NCBI GenBank assembly: GCA_964610045.1
Contig: CAZSUN010000007.1
Location: 1 to 64,000 of the forward strand
DNA: 64,000 nt
Direction: 5' to 3'
Source of the DNA: JACCYX01 sp964610045
GTDB taxonomy: Bacteria > Chloroflexota > Chloroflexia > Thermomicrobiales > UBA6265
Shown in pieces: positions 1 through 11,400 of the stretch; the stretch's first letter is position 1; every line of letters begins with the position of its first letter. The notes beneath the pieces are model-generated. The model worked only from the letters and a program-made list of their open reading frames with translations, was not told the DNA's origin and made no database searches. The position numbers and the translations under genes were made by a program.

Positions 1-120
1 GCAGCGAGGCAGTGAGGCGAAGCCGGACGAGACCTCCCGGTGCAACGAAGCGAGAGCCGGGAGCTTACGCCCGCCTTTAGCGCTTCTCGCACAGGTTGCG
101 CCATCGTCGGTCGTGTGTAG

Positions 121-156
121 GGGCAGCCCAGGAGCGTCAGCGACGTGTGGCTGCCC
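121..156. repeat. Hairpin repeat, family R copy 1
   Basis: Inverted repeat with 8-bp arms GGGCAGCC and GGCTGCCC around a 20-nt loop that contains GCGTCAGCG. It is preceded by GTGTAG. It belongs to the dispersed family also seen near 12490, 16688, 26733, 52292, 55499 and 62244. It lies just past the 3' end of the SufR-like gene and may act as a terminator or be a REP-like element. Bases 1-110 carry only GC-rich repeat-like sequence, with a CTCCCGG/CCGGGAG pair around 33-63. Confidence 0.65.
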
Positions 157-179
157 TGCATTTCTTGGCCACCAGTTTG

Positions 180-848
180 CTATTCACTGAAAACCTCGGG
201 TTCCAGCCTGATCCGGTACGCGCACCGACGCGCGCCAGCCAGGATGTGGTCGATCCGCTCGACGGAAGCGCCAGGTCCGAGCACGGCCTCGAACACCCTG
301 ATTTCGGCCCGGCAGAACTCCTGGCAACTCGCGGCGGCGGCGCAGATCGGGCAGTGATTCTCGATGAAAACCACCGAGCCGTCCGGCTCCGCCTGCCACT
401 CCGCCATGTATCCCTCATCGGACCGGATGCAGGCGAGAGCCGCCACCCGCTCGGGCAGCGATGTCGTGGCCGCGAGTGCTTCCCGGTATGCCGCCAGTGT
501 GGCTCGTTCCCGTGCATGGACGACGGTTGCCACCGCTTCCTCTCCGAGCTCGTCCCGCATCGTCCCGATCAGGTCCACCATCAGTTGGGCGTGCGTGTCG
601 GGGAATCGGCGTTGGGCGGCGTCGGTCAATTGCCAGATCGCCATCGGCCGTCCCACCCCTCGCGCCTCGGCCACCGAGCGCACCAGTCCCTGGTCATCGA
701 GCCGGAGCAACTGCTGGCGTGCCGCTTCTCCCGTGATTCCCAGGTGCAGTCCAATCGCGATCGACGATTGCGGACCATGCATCTTGAGGTACATCAGGAT
801 GCGTTCGCTTGCCGGTTTGGTTCTGGGTTCAGTTGGAGCGGATGACAT
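180..848 (-). CDS. SufR-like cysteine-rich HTH transcriptional regulator
   Basis: A 222-residue DeoR/ArsR-type regulator. Residues about 12-75 form a winged helix-turn-helix (GITGEAARQQLLRLDDQGLV, then a wing ending GRPMAIWQLT). The C-terminal half carries a cysteine cluster: C166 and C169 in the stretch ENHCPIC, C175, C179, and C209 in GARRCAYRI. This arrangement, including HCPI and the late RRC.Y motif, is typical of SufR, a repressor that binds an iron-sulfur cluster and controls cluster assembly genes. By homology this protein would sense Fe-S or redox state in the cytoplasm. No suf genes are in the window; instead it is divergent from aconitase, an Fe-S enzyme, about 250 bp away. Members of the broader family can regulate other targets, so the ligand and targets are inferred. 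A CATATT-N7-AATATG inverted repeat lies just before its start and may be its own operator. Confidence 0.75.
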   Translation of the reverse strand: MSSAPTEPRTKPASERILMYLKMHGPQSSIAIGLHLGITGEAARQQLLRLDDQGLVRSVAEARGVGRPMAIWQLTDAAQRRFPDTHAQLMVDLIGTMRDELGEEAVATVVHARERATLAAYREALAATTSLPERVAALACIRSDEGYMAEWQAEPDGSVVFIENHCPICAAAASCQEFCRAEIRVFEAVLGPGASVERIDHILAGARRCAYRIRLEPEVFSE

Positions 849-863
849 CGTCGGAGCCCGTCA

Positions 864-882
864 CATATTGTCCAAGAATATG
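864..882. promoter_or_regulatory. Inverted repeat before SufR-like gene, candidate operator
   Basis: CATATT and AATATG are exact 6-bp inverted arms separated by 7 nt. The site lies 16-34 nt upstream of the regulator start and is the most AT-rich stretch of the sufR-acnA divergent interval. Position and symmetry suit an autoregulatory operator, but this is inference only. I see nothing else specific in 883-1076. Confidence 0.35.
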
Positions 883-1094
883 CTTTGAAAATAGTCGATA
901 GAGCGTGGCGAATCAAGACCGCGGGGCTCGCGGATGGTATTCAGGGGCCTCCGGCTGCGAAGGGTGCCGTAGAATGGTGAGAGTCATTCGCAGGACGCGA
1001 TCCGCTGTGTCGTGACGCGGCCTGCCCGCTGCCGGCGATCTCCGCACAGGCTGTGTGCGGTGCGGTTGCCCGCCCCGAAAGGAACCGCCTCATC

Positions 1095-4004
<2,910 letters not shown>

Positions 4005-4114
4005 ACCGGTTCGTACCGGTTTCACTCGCGCAAACCGCCACCGGACCTTGTGTTGCCCCCGGTGGCGGCTGTGCGTGCGGAAACGGACGCCGGTCCAGCG
4101 GGGATTGAAACGAC

Positions 4115-4684
4115 ATGCAGGACCGAATCGAGGTTGCCGCGATCGTCGGCAGCCTTCGCCGCCAATCGATGAACCGGGCGTTGATGCGGACATCGATGCT
4201 GGTCGCGCCGGAATCGATGCGGATCGTCGATATCGAAATCGATCGCCTCCCGTTCTTCAACGAGGATGTCGAGCGCGATGGCGATCCGCCCGTCGTCGCG
4301 GCGATGAAAGCCCAGCTCGCCCGTGCCGACGCGGTCATCTTCTTCACCCCGGAGTACTGCTACTCGATTCCGGGAGTGCTCAAGAACGCCCTGGACTGGG
4401 CGTCGCGGCCGGAGCGGCGTTCCGTGTTGAAGGGTAAGCCCGTGGGTATCGCCGGCGCATCTGTCGGGCGATCGGGCACGATGCGAGCCCAACTCCACCT
4501 GCGGCAGATCCTGCTCCAGTTCGGCGCTGTCCCGATGCCATCGCCCGAACTCTATCTCACCTTCGGCGAAGGCAAGTTCAACAACCTCGGTGAGCTGACC
4601 GATCCCGGCTCGCTCGATGCCCTGCGCCAGTTGCTGGCGTCCTTGGAACAGTGGACGCGTACCATCGGGCGCACCGCGTCGTAG
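4115..4684 (+). CDS. NAD(P)H-dependent FMN reductase
   Basis: A 189-residue flavodoxin-fold reductase of the NADPH-dependent FMN reductase family (PF03358; ChrR/azoreductase-like). The N-terminal GSLRRQSMNRAL is the FMN-phosphate loop. The middle motif FFTPEYCYSIPGVLKNALDW is the family signature (usually TPEYNxSxPGxLKNAxDW). Members use NAD(P)H to reduce flavin, quinones or metals such as chromate; the substrate cannot be told from sequence. It follows aconitase by about 110 nt on the same strand and may be cotranscribed. The usual Asn of TPEYN is Cys here, a small change near the flavin. Confidence 0.88.
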   Translation: MQDRIEVAAIVGSLRRQSMNRALMRTSMLVAPESMRIVDIEIDRLPFFNEDVERDGDPPVVAAMKAQLARADAVIFFTPEYCYSIPGVLKNALDWASRPERRSVLKGKPVGIAGASVGRSGTMRAQLHLRQILLQFGAVPMPSPELYLTFGEGKFNNLGELTDPGSLDALRQLLASLEQWTRTIGRTAS

Positions 4685-4779
4685 GTCGTTCCGGGAACAT
4701 TGCACCGTTCGGCCACGTTGGACTGACTGGAGGCGCACGCGCGCCCATCGGTTCACGTGTTTTCGGAGTTTCCAAACCA

Positions 4780-6003
4780 ATGCACAGGATAAACAGGGGA
4801 TCAGGGCACAGCGCATTGCTCGATCGACGTCGCCTGGTAGCCGCACTCTCCCTCTCACTCGCCGCGGGCACCGCACTACCAGGCTCGTCCGCTGCCCGCC
4901 AGGATGGGCACGGCCTCACAACCCATGAGCCAGCGACTGATGGTCTTGCCAACCTCCAGGAACTGCTCGCACTCATTCCTGCCACGACCTTCGACGCCCC
5001 CGAATCTGCCGGGCTGATTTGGGTGTTTGCCGATGTCGCCACCCAGCTTGCGTCGCTCGGTGTCGAACTCCCAGGTGATTTCGGGGCGCTTCCCGATGGC
5101 TACCTGAACGCCGTTTACCCACTCGCCATTGGATCCAGCGTTTACTCGTACGGCATGGACGAGGAGTTCGTGGAGGCGATTGGTTTCCTGCCGCTTGCGG
5201 TTCACAGCACGCTGTTTGCCGGATCGCCCCCAGCGCAGGTCTCCCTCTTCCGGGGAGGAATCGATCTGTCCGCGCTCCCCGCTGCGTGGATCGCCAGTGG
5301 CTATGCAGAGATGGAGACCGCAGGCGTGACCTGGTGGAATCTCGGAGAGGACGGAAGCCTTGATTTCGAGCATCCGATCCAGCGCCGTGTGATCTCCGCG
5401 CTCAACAACGTCGCGATCCTCGATGATGTTGTTGTTGCCTGCGGCACCATTGGGTCGATGGAGCAGGTGATCGAAGCCTGGACGGGGGTCGAGGAATCGC
5501 TGGCCGGACATGCGGACACGCAACGTGCGCTTGCCGGGTTGAAATCAGGAATTGTCTCCGCCGCCGGGTTCAACCCGGTCACGTATTTCGCGGCCACAGC
5601 GCCGCCGCCAGACCTCATCGCCGAGTCCGATTCGGCGGTTGGACCGATGCCTGAACTTGACGCCATCGTGACCGGGATCACCGCCGGCTTCCATGCGATC
5701 TCAAACGATGGGCTCGACGCGGTCACCACGCCGGCCGTCGGGCTCGACGCCAGCCGCGTCGTCATCAGGCTGGCCGCTGGGTCAAGTGCCGAGAGCGCCG
5801 ATGCGGCGGCGGTGGCTGCCTACCGATGGCAAACCGCCGCGAGCCTGAGCACTGGCCAGCCTCTCGACGAGTTGATGCCATTGGTATCAGCGGAGGTGGA
5901 TGACGATGTTGTGGTCCTCACCTTCGAGCAGGCAACCTCTCCACGCGCCTGGTTCGACATCTTCCTCAATCAGGACACATTCGCCTTCGCCCCGAGCGGT
6001 TAG
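4780..6003 (+). CDS. Predicted exported protein, unknown function
   Basis: A 407-residue protein with an N-terminal signal: LDRRRLVAALSLSLAAGTAL followed by a likely cleavage region at GSSAARQ. The consecutive arginines before the hydrophobic core resemble a Tat signal. I chose the ATG at 4780, with GGAG about 11 nt upstream, because it puts the signal at the N-terminus; an ATG at 4651 is in frame but adds non-signal residues. The mature part is an even mix of hydrophobic and acidic residues, with no cysteine pattern, transmembrane segment or domain I recognise. It is probably secreted or attached to the cell surface. Confidence 0.65.
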   Translation: MHRINRGSGHSALLDRRRLVAALSLSLAAGTALPGSSAARQDGHGLTTHEPATDGLANLQELLALIPATTFDAPESAGLIWVFADVATQLASLGVELPGDFGALPDGYLNAVYPLAIGSSVYSYGMDEEFVEAIGFLPLAVHSTLFAGSPPAQVSLFRGGIDLSALPAAWIASGYAEMETAGVTWWNLGEDGSLDFEHPIQRRVISALNNVAILDDVVVACGTIGSMEQVIEAWTGVEESLAGHADTQRALAGLKSGIVSAAGFNPVTYFAATAPPPDLIAESDSAVGPMPELDAIVTGITAGFHAISNDGLDAVTTPAVGLDASRVVIRLAAGSSAESADAAAVAAYRWQTAASLSTGQPLDELMPLVSAEVDDDVVVLTFEQATSPRAWFDIFLNQDTFAFAPSG

Positions 6004-6423
6004 CACCGATTCCGATGGAAAGACCGCGTTGCCTCGTCGGGGCGCCCCGAGCCTGTCCTGAGGCGAAGCCGAAGGCAGCGAAGCGAGTCACGCCCGGAGT
6101 GGCAGACCACGGATGGTCCGCCAGCGACGGCAGTCCATCGTCGATCACCCGGAGTCGGTATCAGAGGGGGCGGTAGACCGTCGCAATCGTGGTAGCCGTG
6201 GGCCAAGGCGGCACGCGCATGGTTGGGTCGCGTCGGATCTGGCCTGCGTGCCGCCGCATGCCCTCCGGGAACGACCGGAGGGTACGTGGTGCTTCGCGCT
6301 TGGCCCTCGGCGACAGGGATACCTCCCCCGCTGAACGAGTCGGGAAGGGGGCAGGAGTTGGGGTCGAGGAATCTTCTCCGCCCTGCCATCGACCGGCACA
6401 GTAAAGATTCAGCCGTTTGGAAC
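6004..6423. other. Gene-free region with repeat remnants
   Basis: This 420-nt interval lies between two convergent genes. It contains GGGGCGCCCC, a stretch ending GCAGCGAAGCGAG like the first bases of the window, one copy of a 71-nt repeat at 6091-6161, and a GGGGCAGGAG...CCCTGCC pair near 6350-6385. The small open frames here have no coding character. It looks like decayed intergenic repeat sequence. Confidence 0.6.
6091..6161. repeat. 71-nt dispersed repeat, copy A
   Basis: Aligns without gaps to 16705-16775, with about 55 of 71 identical positions by hand count. Shared blocks are CGCCCGG, CAGACC, GGTC, GCCAG, ACGGCA, CCATC, CACCCGGA and TCGGTAT. CAGACC and GGTC(C/T)G can pair as a small hairpin. 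Both copies lie in gaps between convergent genes. Confidence 0.6.
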
Positions 6424-7500
6424 CTAGCTCGTTTCGTCCGCGGGTGGCTGCAACCGGGCGCGAATGTCGAGGAGCTTGCCCGCAAGCCGGTCCCGGTCGT
6501 CGAGCAGCAACTTCAACCGGTCTGCGTTCGCCGCCAGCTTGATCATCGAGTCGATATCCCGCGGATTCGCCTGCGCCTGCTCGATGGCCTCGCGGACACC
6601 GTCGAACGACTGGTCTCCGCCATCCTCATGGAGTTCCTCCAGCAATCCGGGCGGAATGCTGCTGCCGAGCAGCCCCGTGTTGCCTTCGGCGTTGGCGCCT
6701 TCTTCGAGCGCTCGTGGCTGGCGGAGACTTGGGATGATGAGCTTGAGTTCATCGAGGAGGCGCTCGGCTCGATCAGCAGGATCCTCGTCGGTGGTGTCCT
6801 CCGATTCCGCATCCGGTACTGCCGGCGTCACGACGATATCCTCGCCGGCATCAGTGGACACTGTCTCGCCATTCTCTTCGGACCATTGACCCGCCCAAGC
6901 AGCCAGGGTCGCATCGCCGCCGTCATCGGCATCTTCGGATTCGTCGGTTGACGAGTCATCTTCGACGGTGTCCTGGGCCTCGGCGGTTGATTGGTCGTCG
7001 ACCGGCTCGGGTTCATCTGGCACGGGAATGGCCACCGGTTCGTCGGATGTGTCCGGGTCGTCCGCGAGGACTTCGGCTTCGGCCGCGTCAACGGGGTCGA
7101 ACGTAACGTCGATAGCCGCGTCATCGGCCTCGATCGGCGGTGGGCTGGATCCGTCATCCCCTTCCACGCCTTCCACGTCGGTCGAAGACGCGGTGGAACC
7201 CCACGACCAGGAGAAGACGGATGCGGCGCTTTCGACCGGAGCCGTATCCGGTTCGGGTTCAGTCGCAGGTGATTCAGCCTCATCCCCCTGGGACGATTCG
7301 GTGTCTGGCTCGGGGGATGCCAGTTCCGGCTCGTCTGCCGGAGGCGAAACGGCCGTCACAACGACGGTTGGGTCGGTATCGGGCAACGCCCACGAGTTCA
7401 CTTGGTTCTGGGTTGTGGTGTCGTTGAGGCGAGTTCCGCACGATGTGCAAAACTTCGCGCCGTCGCGCACCGTCGCCCCGCAATTCGAACACTCTTGCAT
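6424..7500 (-). CDS. Zinc-ribbon protein with long acidic low-complexity linker
   Basis: A 358-residue protein. Residues 3-24 are a compact zinc ribbon (CSNCGATVRDGAKFCTSCGT, two CxxC pairs). Then come about 230 residues very rich in Asp, Glu, Ser, Pro and Thr, likely disordered. A helical, partly basic C-terminal segment follows from about residue 270 (ERLLDELKLIIPSLRQPRAL and onward). The ATG at 7500 is chosen because GAGGAGG lies 9 nt before it and the ribbon starts immediately after. No membrane segment or enzyme motif is visible. N-terminal zinc ribbons of this type are common and do not indicate a function. Confidence 0.7.
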   Translation of the reverse strand: MQECSNCGATVRDGAKFCTSCGTRLNDTTTQNQVNSWALPDTDPTVVVTAVSPPADEPELASPEPDTESSQGDEAESPATEPEPDTAPVESAASVFSWSWGSTASSTDVEGVEGDDGSSPPPIEADDAAIDVTFDPVDAAEAEVLADDPDTSDEPVAIPVPDEPEPVDDQSTAEAQDTVEDDSSTDESEDADDGGDATLAAWAGQWSEENGETVSTDAGEDIVVTPAVPDAESEDTTDEDPADRAERLLDELKLIIPSLRQPRALEEGANAEGNTGLLGSSIPPGLLEELHEDGGDQSFDGVREAIEQAQANPRDIDSMIKLAANADRLKLLLDDRDRLAGKLLDIRARLQPPADETS

Positions 7501-7858
7501 GTGCGGTTCCTCCTCGATCGAATCGCCTCGCAGGTGACCTGGATCGTCAGTGTAGCAGGACAGATGACCCGCCATGCCTCGTTGTGACCGAAGGGCAAGG
7601 AAGTGCGACACGCCGGGCACGTGCGACGCGTTAACGGATTGAGTTCATGGATGCACGGGCTGTTTGGGGTCGTCCAGGTTCTGGCTTTTTGGGGAGTGAA
7701 ACGTGTCCGGAAATCAGTCGATTCAGGCACCGGGGCGTGGTAGGCTGGTGACAGGTTGGGACACCCGTATTGTTCTGACTCGTTGGAGTGCATGGCCGCC
7801 ACTGGACCAGCGTCGAGGGCGACGAGAGGCATTCACCGTTTCTCCAGGGGGATCGTTC
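7501..7858. other. Divergent intergenic region, 358 nt
   Basis: Lies between the starts of the zinc-ribbon gene and the exported protein at 7859, so it must hold promoters for both. I cannot assign convincing -35/-10 pairs: TATTGT at 7768-7773 and, on the minus strand, TACACT at 7554-7549 are the nearest -10-like strings. No repeat or RNA gene is evident. Confidence 0.4.
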
Positions 7859-8758
7859 GTGTACCCAGGTCGTCCCGCGATGCACTTGTCACTTGGATTT
7901 TCGTTTCCGAAGGCCGTTTGCCTGACAATCCTCGTTGCCGCGCTGCTGATCTTGACGGGTCCACGCGTGATGCCGGCAGCGGCGCAGAATGTTGACTACA
8001 TCAGCGCCAGGAGTGGCGCCGCGCTCGATCTTGGGTTCCCGGTCCTGGTACCTTCATGGGTGCCCGCGCCATTTGGCGGCGAACCTTCCATCGACGGCGG
8101 CGGCGGATCGTACAGTCTCTACTGGATGAACGGCGGCGGCGATCCAACCTTCCTGCAGGTGACGGGAGTGGTTGGTGGAGGACTGCCGGCCGGCTCTCCC
8201 TACGATCTCAATATCCAGCTCAGTATCAACGCCAGCGTCAACGGCTATGGGGCCATTCACGATGTGACCCCGATTTACGATGCCGTCTGGTGGATCCAGG
8301 GTGGGGTGCTGTATTCCGTTCAGAGCCGGAACATGACCGGTACTGACAGCCTGTCACTGGCGAACTCGCTCACCCAATTCGTGCCGCCTGCTGCCCCCGG
8401 GCCTGAACCCACCGCGCCTCCGGTGACCCAACCGGCCACCGGAACGGATCAGGGCGCCGGTACCGGGTCTGATTCTGTCACCGATCAGCCGGCAGAAACG
8501 TCGATGGATGACACCTCGTCAACAACGGAAAGCGATGACGACACCGAGACCGGTACGGGCGACGCCGGCAGCGATGATGCAACGAATGCTCCAGTGACGC
8601 CGATCCCGGTTGGTACTGATGGCACTGGCGTTCCCGTCGTCGCGTCGGATGGCACGGGCGGCCCGCCCGCGGAAGTCGCTCCGAGCGACGGCACCGGTGG
8701 CGGCAACGATATTGTTATCATCCCGCGCTATACGCCGCAGTACGTGCCGACTCCGTAG
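7859..8758 (+). CDS. Exported Thr/Asp/Gly-rich surface protein, unknown function
   Basis: A 299-residue protein beginning at GTG 7859, chosen because AGGGGG lies 7 nt upstream; an ATG at 7880 is the alternative. A signal peptide with a strong hydrophobic core (AVCLTILVAALLILTG) ends near PAAAQ. A compact domain of about 120 residues follows, rich in Tyr, Trp and Gly (VPSWVPAPFGGEPS, YSLYWMNGGGDPTFLQ). The C-terminal third is Thr, Asp, Pro and Gly-rich, with repeated DGTG units, and ends in a Tyr/Pro tail. This suggests a secreted or wall-exposed protein with a flexible stalk. I do not recognise the folded domain. Confidence 0.65.
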   Translation: MYPGRPAMHLSLGFSFPKAVCLTILVAALLILTGPRVMPAAAQNVDYISARSGAALDLGFPVLVPSWVPAPFGGEPSIDGGGGSYSLYWMNGGGDPTFLQVTGVVGGGLPAGSPYDLNIQLSINASVNGYGAIHDVTPIYDAVWWIQGGVLYSVQSRNMTGTDSLSLANSLTQFVPPAAPGPEPTAPPVTQPATGTDQGAGTGSDSVTDQPAETSMDDTSSTTESDDDTETGTGDAGSDDATNAPVTPIPVGTDGTGVPVVASDGTGGPPAEVAPSDGTGGGNDIVIIPRYTPQYVPTP

Positions 8759-8763
8759 CGACG

Positions 8764-8817
8764 ACGGACCTGATTGCGACTGGCCGAGGTGCCTCGGCCA
8801 GTCGCAATCAGGTCCGT
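8764..8817. terminator. 26-bp perfect palindrome, candidate bidirectional terminator
   Basis: Arms at 8764-8789 and 8792-8817 are perfectly complementary over 26 bp with only TG between them, so the real loop is about 4 nt. It begins 5 nt after the stop of the exported-protein gene and faces the 3' end of the histidine kinase, the right place for a shared terminator. There is no T-tract on either side. It is much longer and more perfect than the other terminator hairpins here. Confidence 0.6.
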
Positions 8818-8956
8818 GTGTAACTCCAGGACCCCATCCTCGCCCCTTGTGTCATTGAGAACCGGTTGCGGCGGGATTGATGGGGGGTCGGTCGTGGGTA
8901 GGTGCCGCACGGCGAGCGTATGGCGGTCCTTTCTTCCGCAATCACTCACCCTGCAA

Positions 8957-11107
8957 TCAGCTGATGACCGGCAAGGTGATCGCGAAACACGAGCCTCCCT
9001 CCGGCGTGGAAGTCACTGACAACGTACCATCGTGTTCCTGAATCAGTTCGCTGCTGATGTACAGACCGAGTCCCAGGCCAGGCACCGCGCTCTCGGTCGC
9101 ACTCCGGGCCCGGTAGAATGGGGTGAAGACTGCCTCCCGGTCGGGTAGCGAGATGCCGGGACCCGTGTCGATCACGCGAATCTCCACTGTTGCCTCCTCC
9201 CCTCGCCCTGCCGTTTCCGTCATGGCAAGGGAGATGAGGCCGGGATTGGCGTACTTCACGGCGTTGCCCACCAGGTTGTCGAGCACCTGGTGAATCCTGT
9301 CTCCATCGACGATCGCGTATACCGGATGCGGCGGCACATCGAGCGCCACCGTATGATGCTGCGCGGCAGCGTTCCACGATTCCGACACCGACACGCAGAC
9401 CGCGACAAGGTCTGTTCGCGCCCTGATGATCTTGAGACGTCCTGCCCGAAGCCGCGATACATCCAGCAGGTCGTCCACTAACCGGGTGATCCTGTCCACC
9501 TGCCGTTGAAGGTTGTTCAACCAGGTGACCTGCTGGTCGTGCCCACCCTCGCGTTGGAGTTCACGCGCCACGATCTGGGCGAACCCGCGAATCGGCGTCA
9601 GCGGCGATCGGAGCTCGTGCGACACCACCGAAATGAATTCGTCCCGGAGGCGCTCCGCCTCCTTGAGCGGTCCCACGTCCTGGAAGATGCCGACGACGGC
9701 GTCGATCGTGCCGTCTTCCGCCCAAAGCGGCGCCGCCGCTGCCACGACCGGGATGACAGTCCCATCGTTGAGACGGACGGAGAGTTCAACACCCGTAATC
9801 ACGGTGCCTTCCCGCAGCGCCCGCACGATCGGGATCTCGTCGGTCGCCTCGGGACCACCGACCACCCGAAGCCGGTCTGCCCGGCGCGATCCCGGCGGGC
9901 CATCGAGGTGGACGCCGAACATCCGCTGGGCGGCGGCGTTGGAAGCCACGATCGTGCCGTGGGGCGGGCGCGCCACCATCACCGCCTCGGGAATGGTCTG
10001 GATCACGGCCTGCAACCGCCGGTAGTGATCCTGCACCCGATCCAGCAGTTCGTCCTGGTCGTCGGCGAGCCTGGCCGCCTCCATGAACGCGATCGTCCGG
10101 CTGGCCAGGGCATTGAGGCGCGCGATCGCGGTTTGGCCAAACCGGTACGGCAGGAAGAGCCCGACCCAGGCGACCCCGACCAGCCGGTCGGCGGTATCGA
10201 CCAGCGGCACTCCGACCGCCGATCTGAGGTGCGGATGGGTCGCGGTTACATCGAAGGAGTCCGGATCTTCTCGCGTGTCGTATATGGCGATTGGGCGACG
10301 TTCGCGGGCAATTCGCCCGGCAAACCCTGCGTCAACGTCGATGTCGGACACGGATGGGAAAAGCGGGTCGTCGTCGGCGATGTCACCGCCGTACACCGCA
10401 GCCCGTACCAAAGATGCTGTCTGTCCATCGACCAGGTAGAGCGCTCCGGCCGATGCCCTGTTCACGCGGACCATCGCTTCCAGGATCGCCGCGAGAACGT
10501 GCAGGTAGGCGGCCTGGTCGCCAGGCGGTCGTTGGGCGGCGGCAATCTCGACCGCACTGAGGGCAGTGTTGGCAGCCCGCAGGGCGGCGACTTCGAGCCG
10601 TGCCCGGGCGCGGTCGTACTTCAGGTGCTCGATCGTGACGATGACGGCACCGGCGCCGGCGATGAAACCCAGCATCGTCGCCAGCGATCTGCCCGTGGCC
10701 CAGGCGTCGAATGTCCGCTCCTGCCCGATGAAGAGCAGGTCCAGGCTGATTGCCGAGACCACCAGCGCGGTCACGCCGCCAAGCCAGTCCGCCACGTAGG
10801 TGGAGAGACCCACTGCCATCAGCAGGACGACGACAGGGATGGTGACAACCCCGTGGATCTCGACCAGGCTCAGGAGCAGTGCCGGCAGAATGGCCACCAC
10901 CGCGGCGAACAGGAGTCGCCACGGCTCGAAGCGGGCGGCACGCATGTCGGTGACATGCTCGCTGCCGATCGACACCCATCGCCGGGCTGCAACCGCCCCC
11001 GCGCCGATGGTGCGCATCGATGCCGCGCCGGCGTGACGCAGCCGATCCCAGGTTTTGGGGTCCATCCGTGCCTGCGCCCATCGCTTCGTTTCGTCGAACA
11101 CAGTCAC
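8957..11107 (-). CDS. Membrane sensor histidine kinase (GAF-PAS-HisKA-HATPase)
   Basis: A 716-residue two-component sensor. Residues about 62-165 hold several hydrophobic segments, a KdpD/DUF4118-like four-helix membrane module (ILPALLLSLVEI, TIPVVVLLMAVGL, LATMLGFIAGAGAVIV). A coiled coil leads to a GAF domain (about 205-345) and a PAS domain (about 370-480). The phosphoacceptor site is SHELRSPLTPIRG, with His near residue 494. The ATPase boxes are NLVGNAVKYANPG, DTGPGI and GLGLGLYISSELI. It should autophosphorylate on histidine in response to an intracellular signal and pass phosphate to a response regulator. No response regulator is in the window, so it is an orphan. It is divergent from the ferredoxin-NADP reductase gene, with about 290 nt between them. 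Confidence 0.92.
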   Translation of the reverse strand: MTVFDETKRWAQARMDPKTWDRLRHAGAASMRTIGAGAVAARRWVSIGSEHVTDMRAARFEPWRLLFAAVVAILPALLLSLVEIHGVVTIPVVVLLMAVGLSTYVADWLGGVTALVVSAISLDLLFIGQERTFDAWATGRSLATMLGFIAGAGAVIVTIEHLKYDRARARLEVAALRAANTALSAVEIAAAQRPPGDQAAYLHVLAAILEAMVRVNRASAGALYLVDGQTASLVRAAVYGGDIADDDPLFPSVSDIDVDAGFAGRIARERRPIAIYDTREDPDSFDVTATHPHLRSAVGVPLVDTADRLVGVAWVGLFLPYRFGQTAIARLNALASRTIAFMEAARLADDQDELLDRVQDHYRRLQAVIQTIPEAVMVARPPHGTIVASNAAAQRMFGVHLDGPPGSRRADRLRVVGGPEATDEIPIVRALREGTVITGVELSVRLNDGTVIPVVAAAAPLWAEDGTIDAVVGIFQDVGPLKEAERLRDEFISVVSHELRSPLTPIRGFAQIVARELQREGGHDQQVTWLNNLQRQVDRITRLVDDLLDVSRLRAGRLKIIRARTDLVAVCVSVSESWNAAAQHHTVALDVPPHPVYAIVDGDRIHQVLDNLVGNAVKYANPGLISLAMTETAGRGEEATVEIRVIDTGPGISLPDREAVFTPFYRARSATESAVPGLGLGLYISSELIQEHDGTLSVTSTPEGGSCFAITLPVIS

Positions 11108-11400
11108 TCTCCCGCTGCCGTCTCCCGTTCGCCGAAACGCGCCGGACTGGCTGTCGTGCAGCGACGGCAGGTGCGGGCCGCATCTACTCAGGAGGGCATT
11201 GTACAGGCGGCACGGTTAGGCCCTCCCGGTTTGGGCGATTGGCACGAATCCCGGCCGCGACTGCACTACGCTCCGGTACCTTTGGGCGAACCGCGTGTAA
11301 AATCCCGATGGGCTGCTCGGAATTGGGAATCCAGCCGGCTGTCCGGGCGCGCCAGACCGGTTCGGCGCGCTTTCCCAGGATCAATTGGAGTGGCAACAAC

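Noticed and set aside
6223..6420. Small plus-strand coding frames in the 6-kb gap
   Set aside because: The translations are Arg, Pro and Gly-rich without ribosome sites, and the DNA matches repeat remnants.
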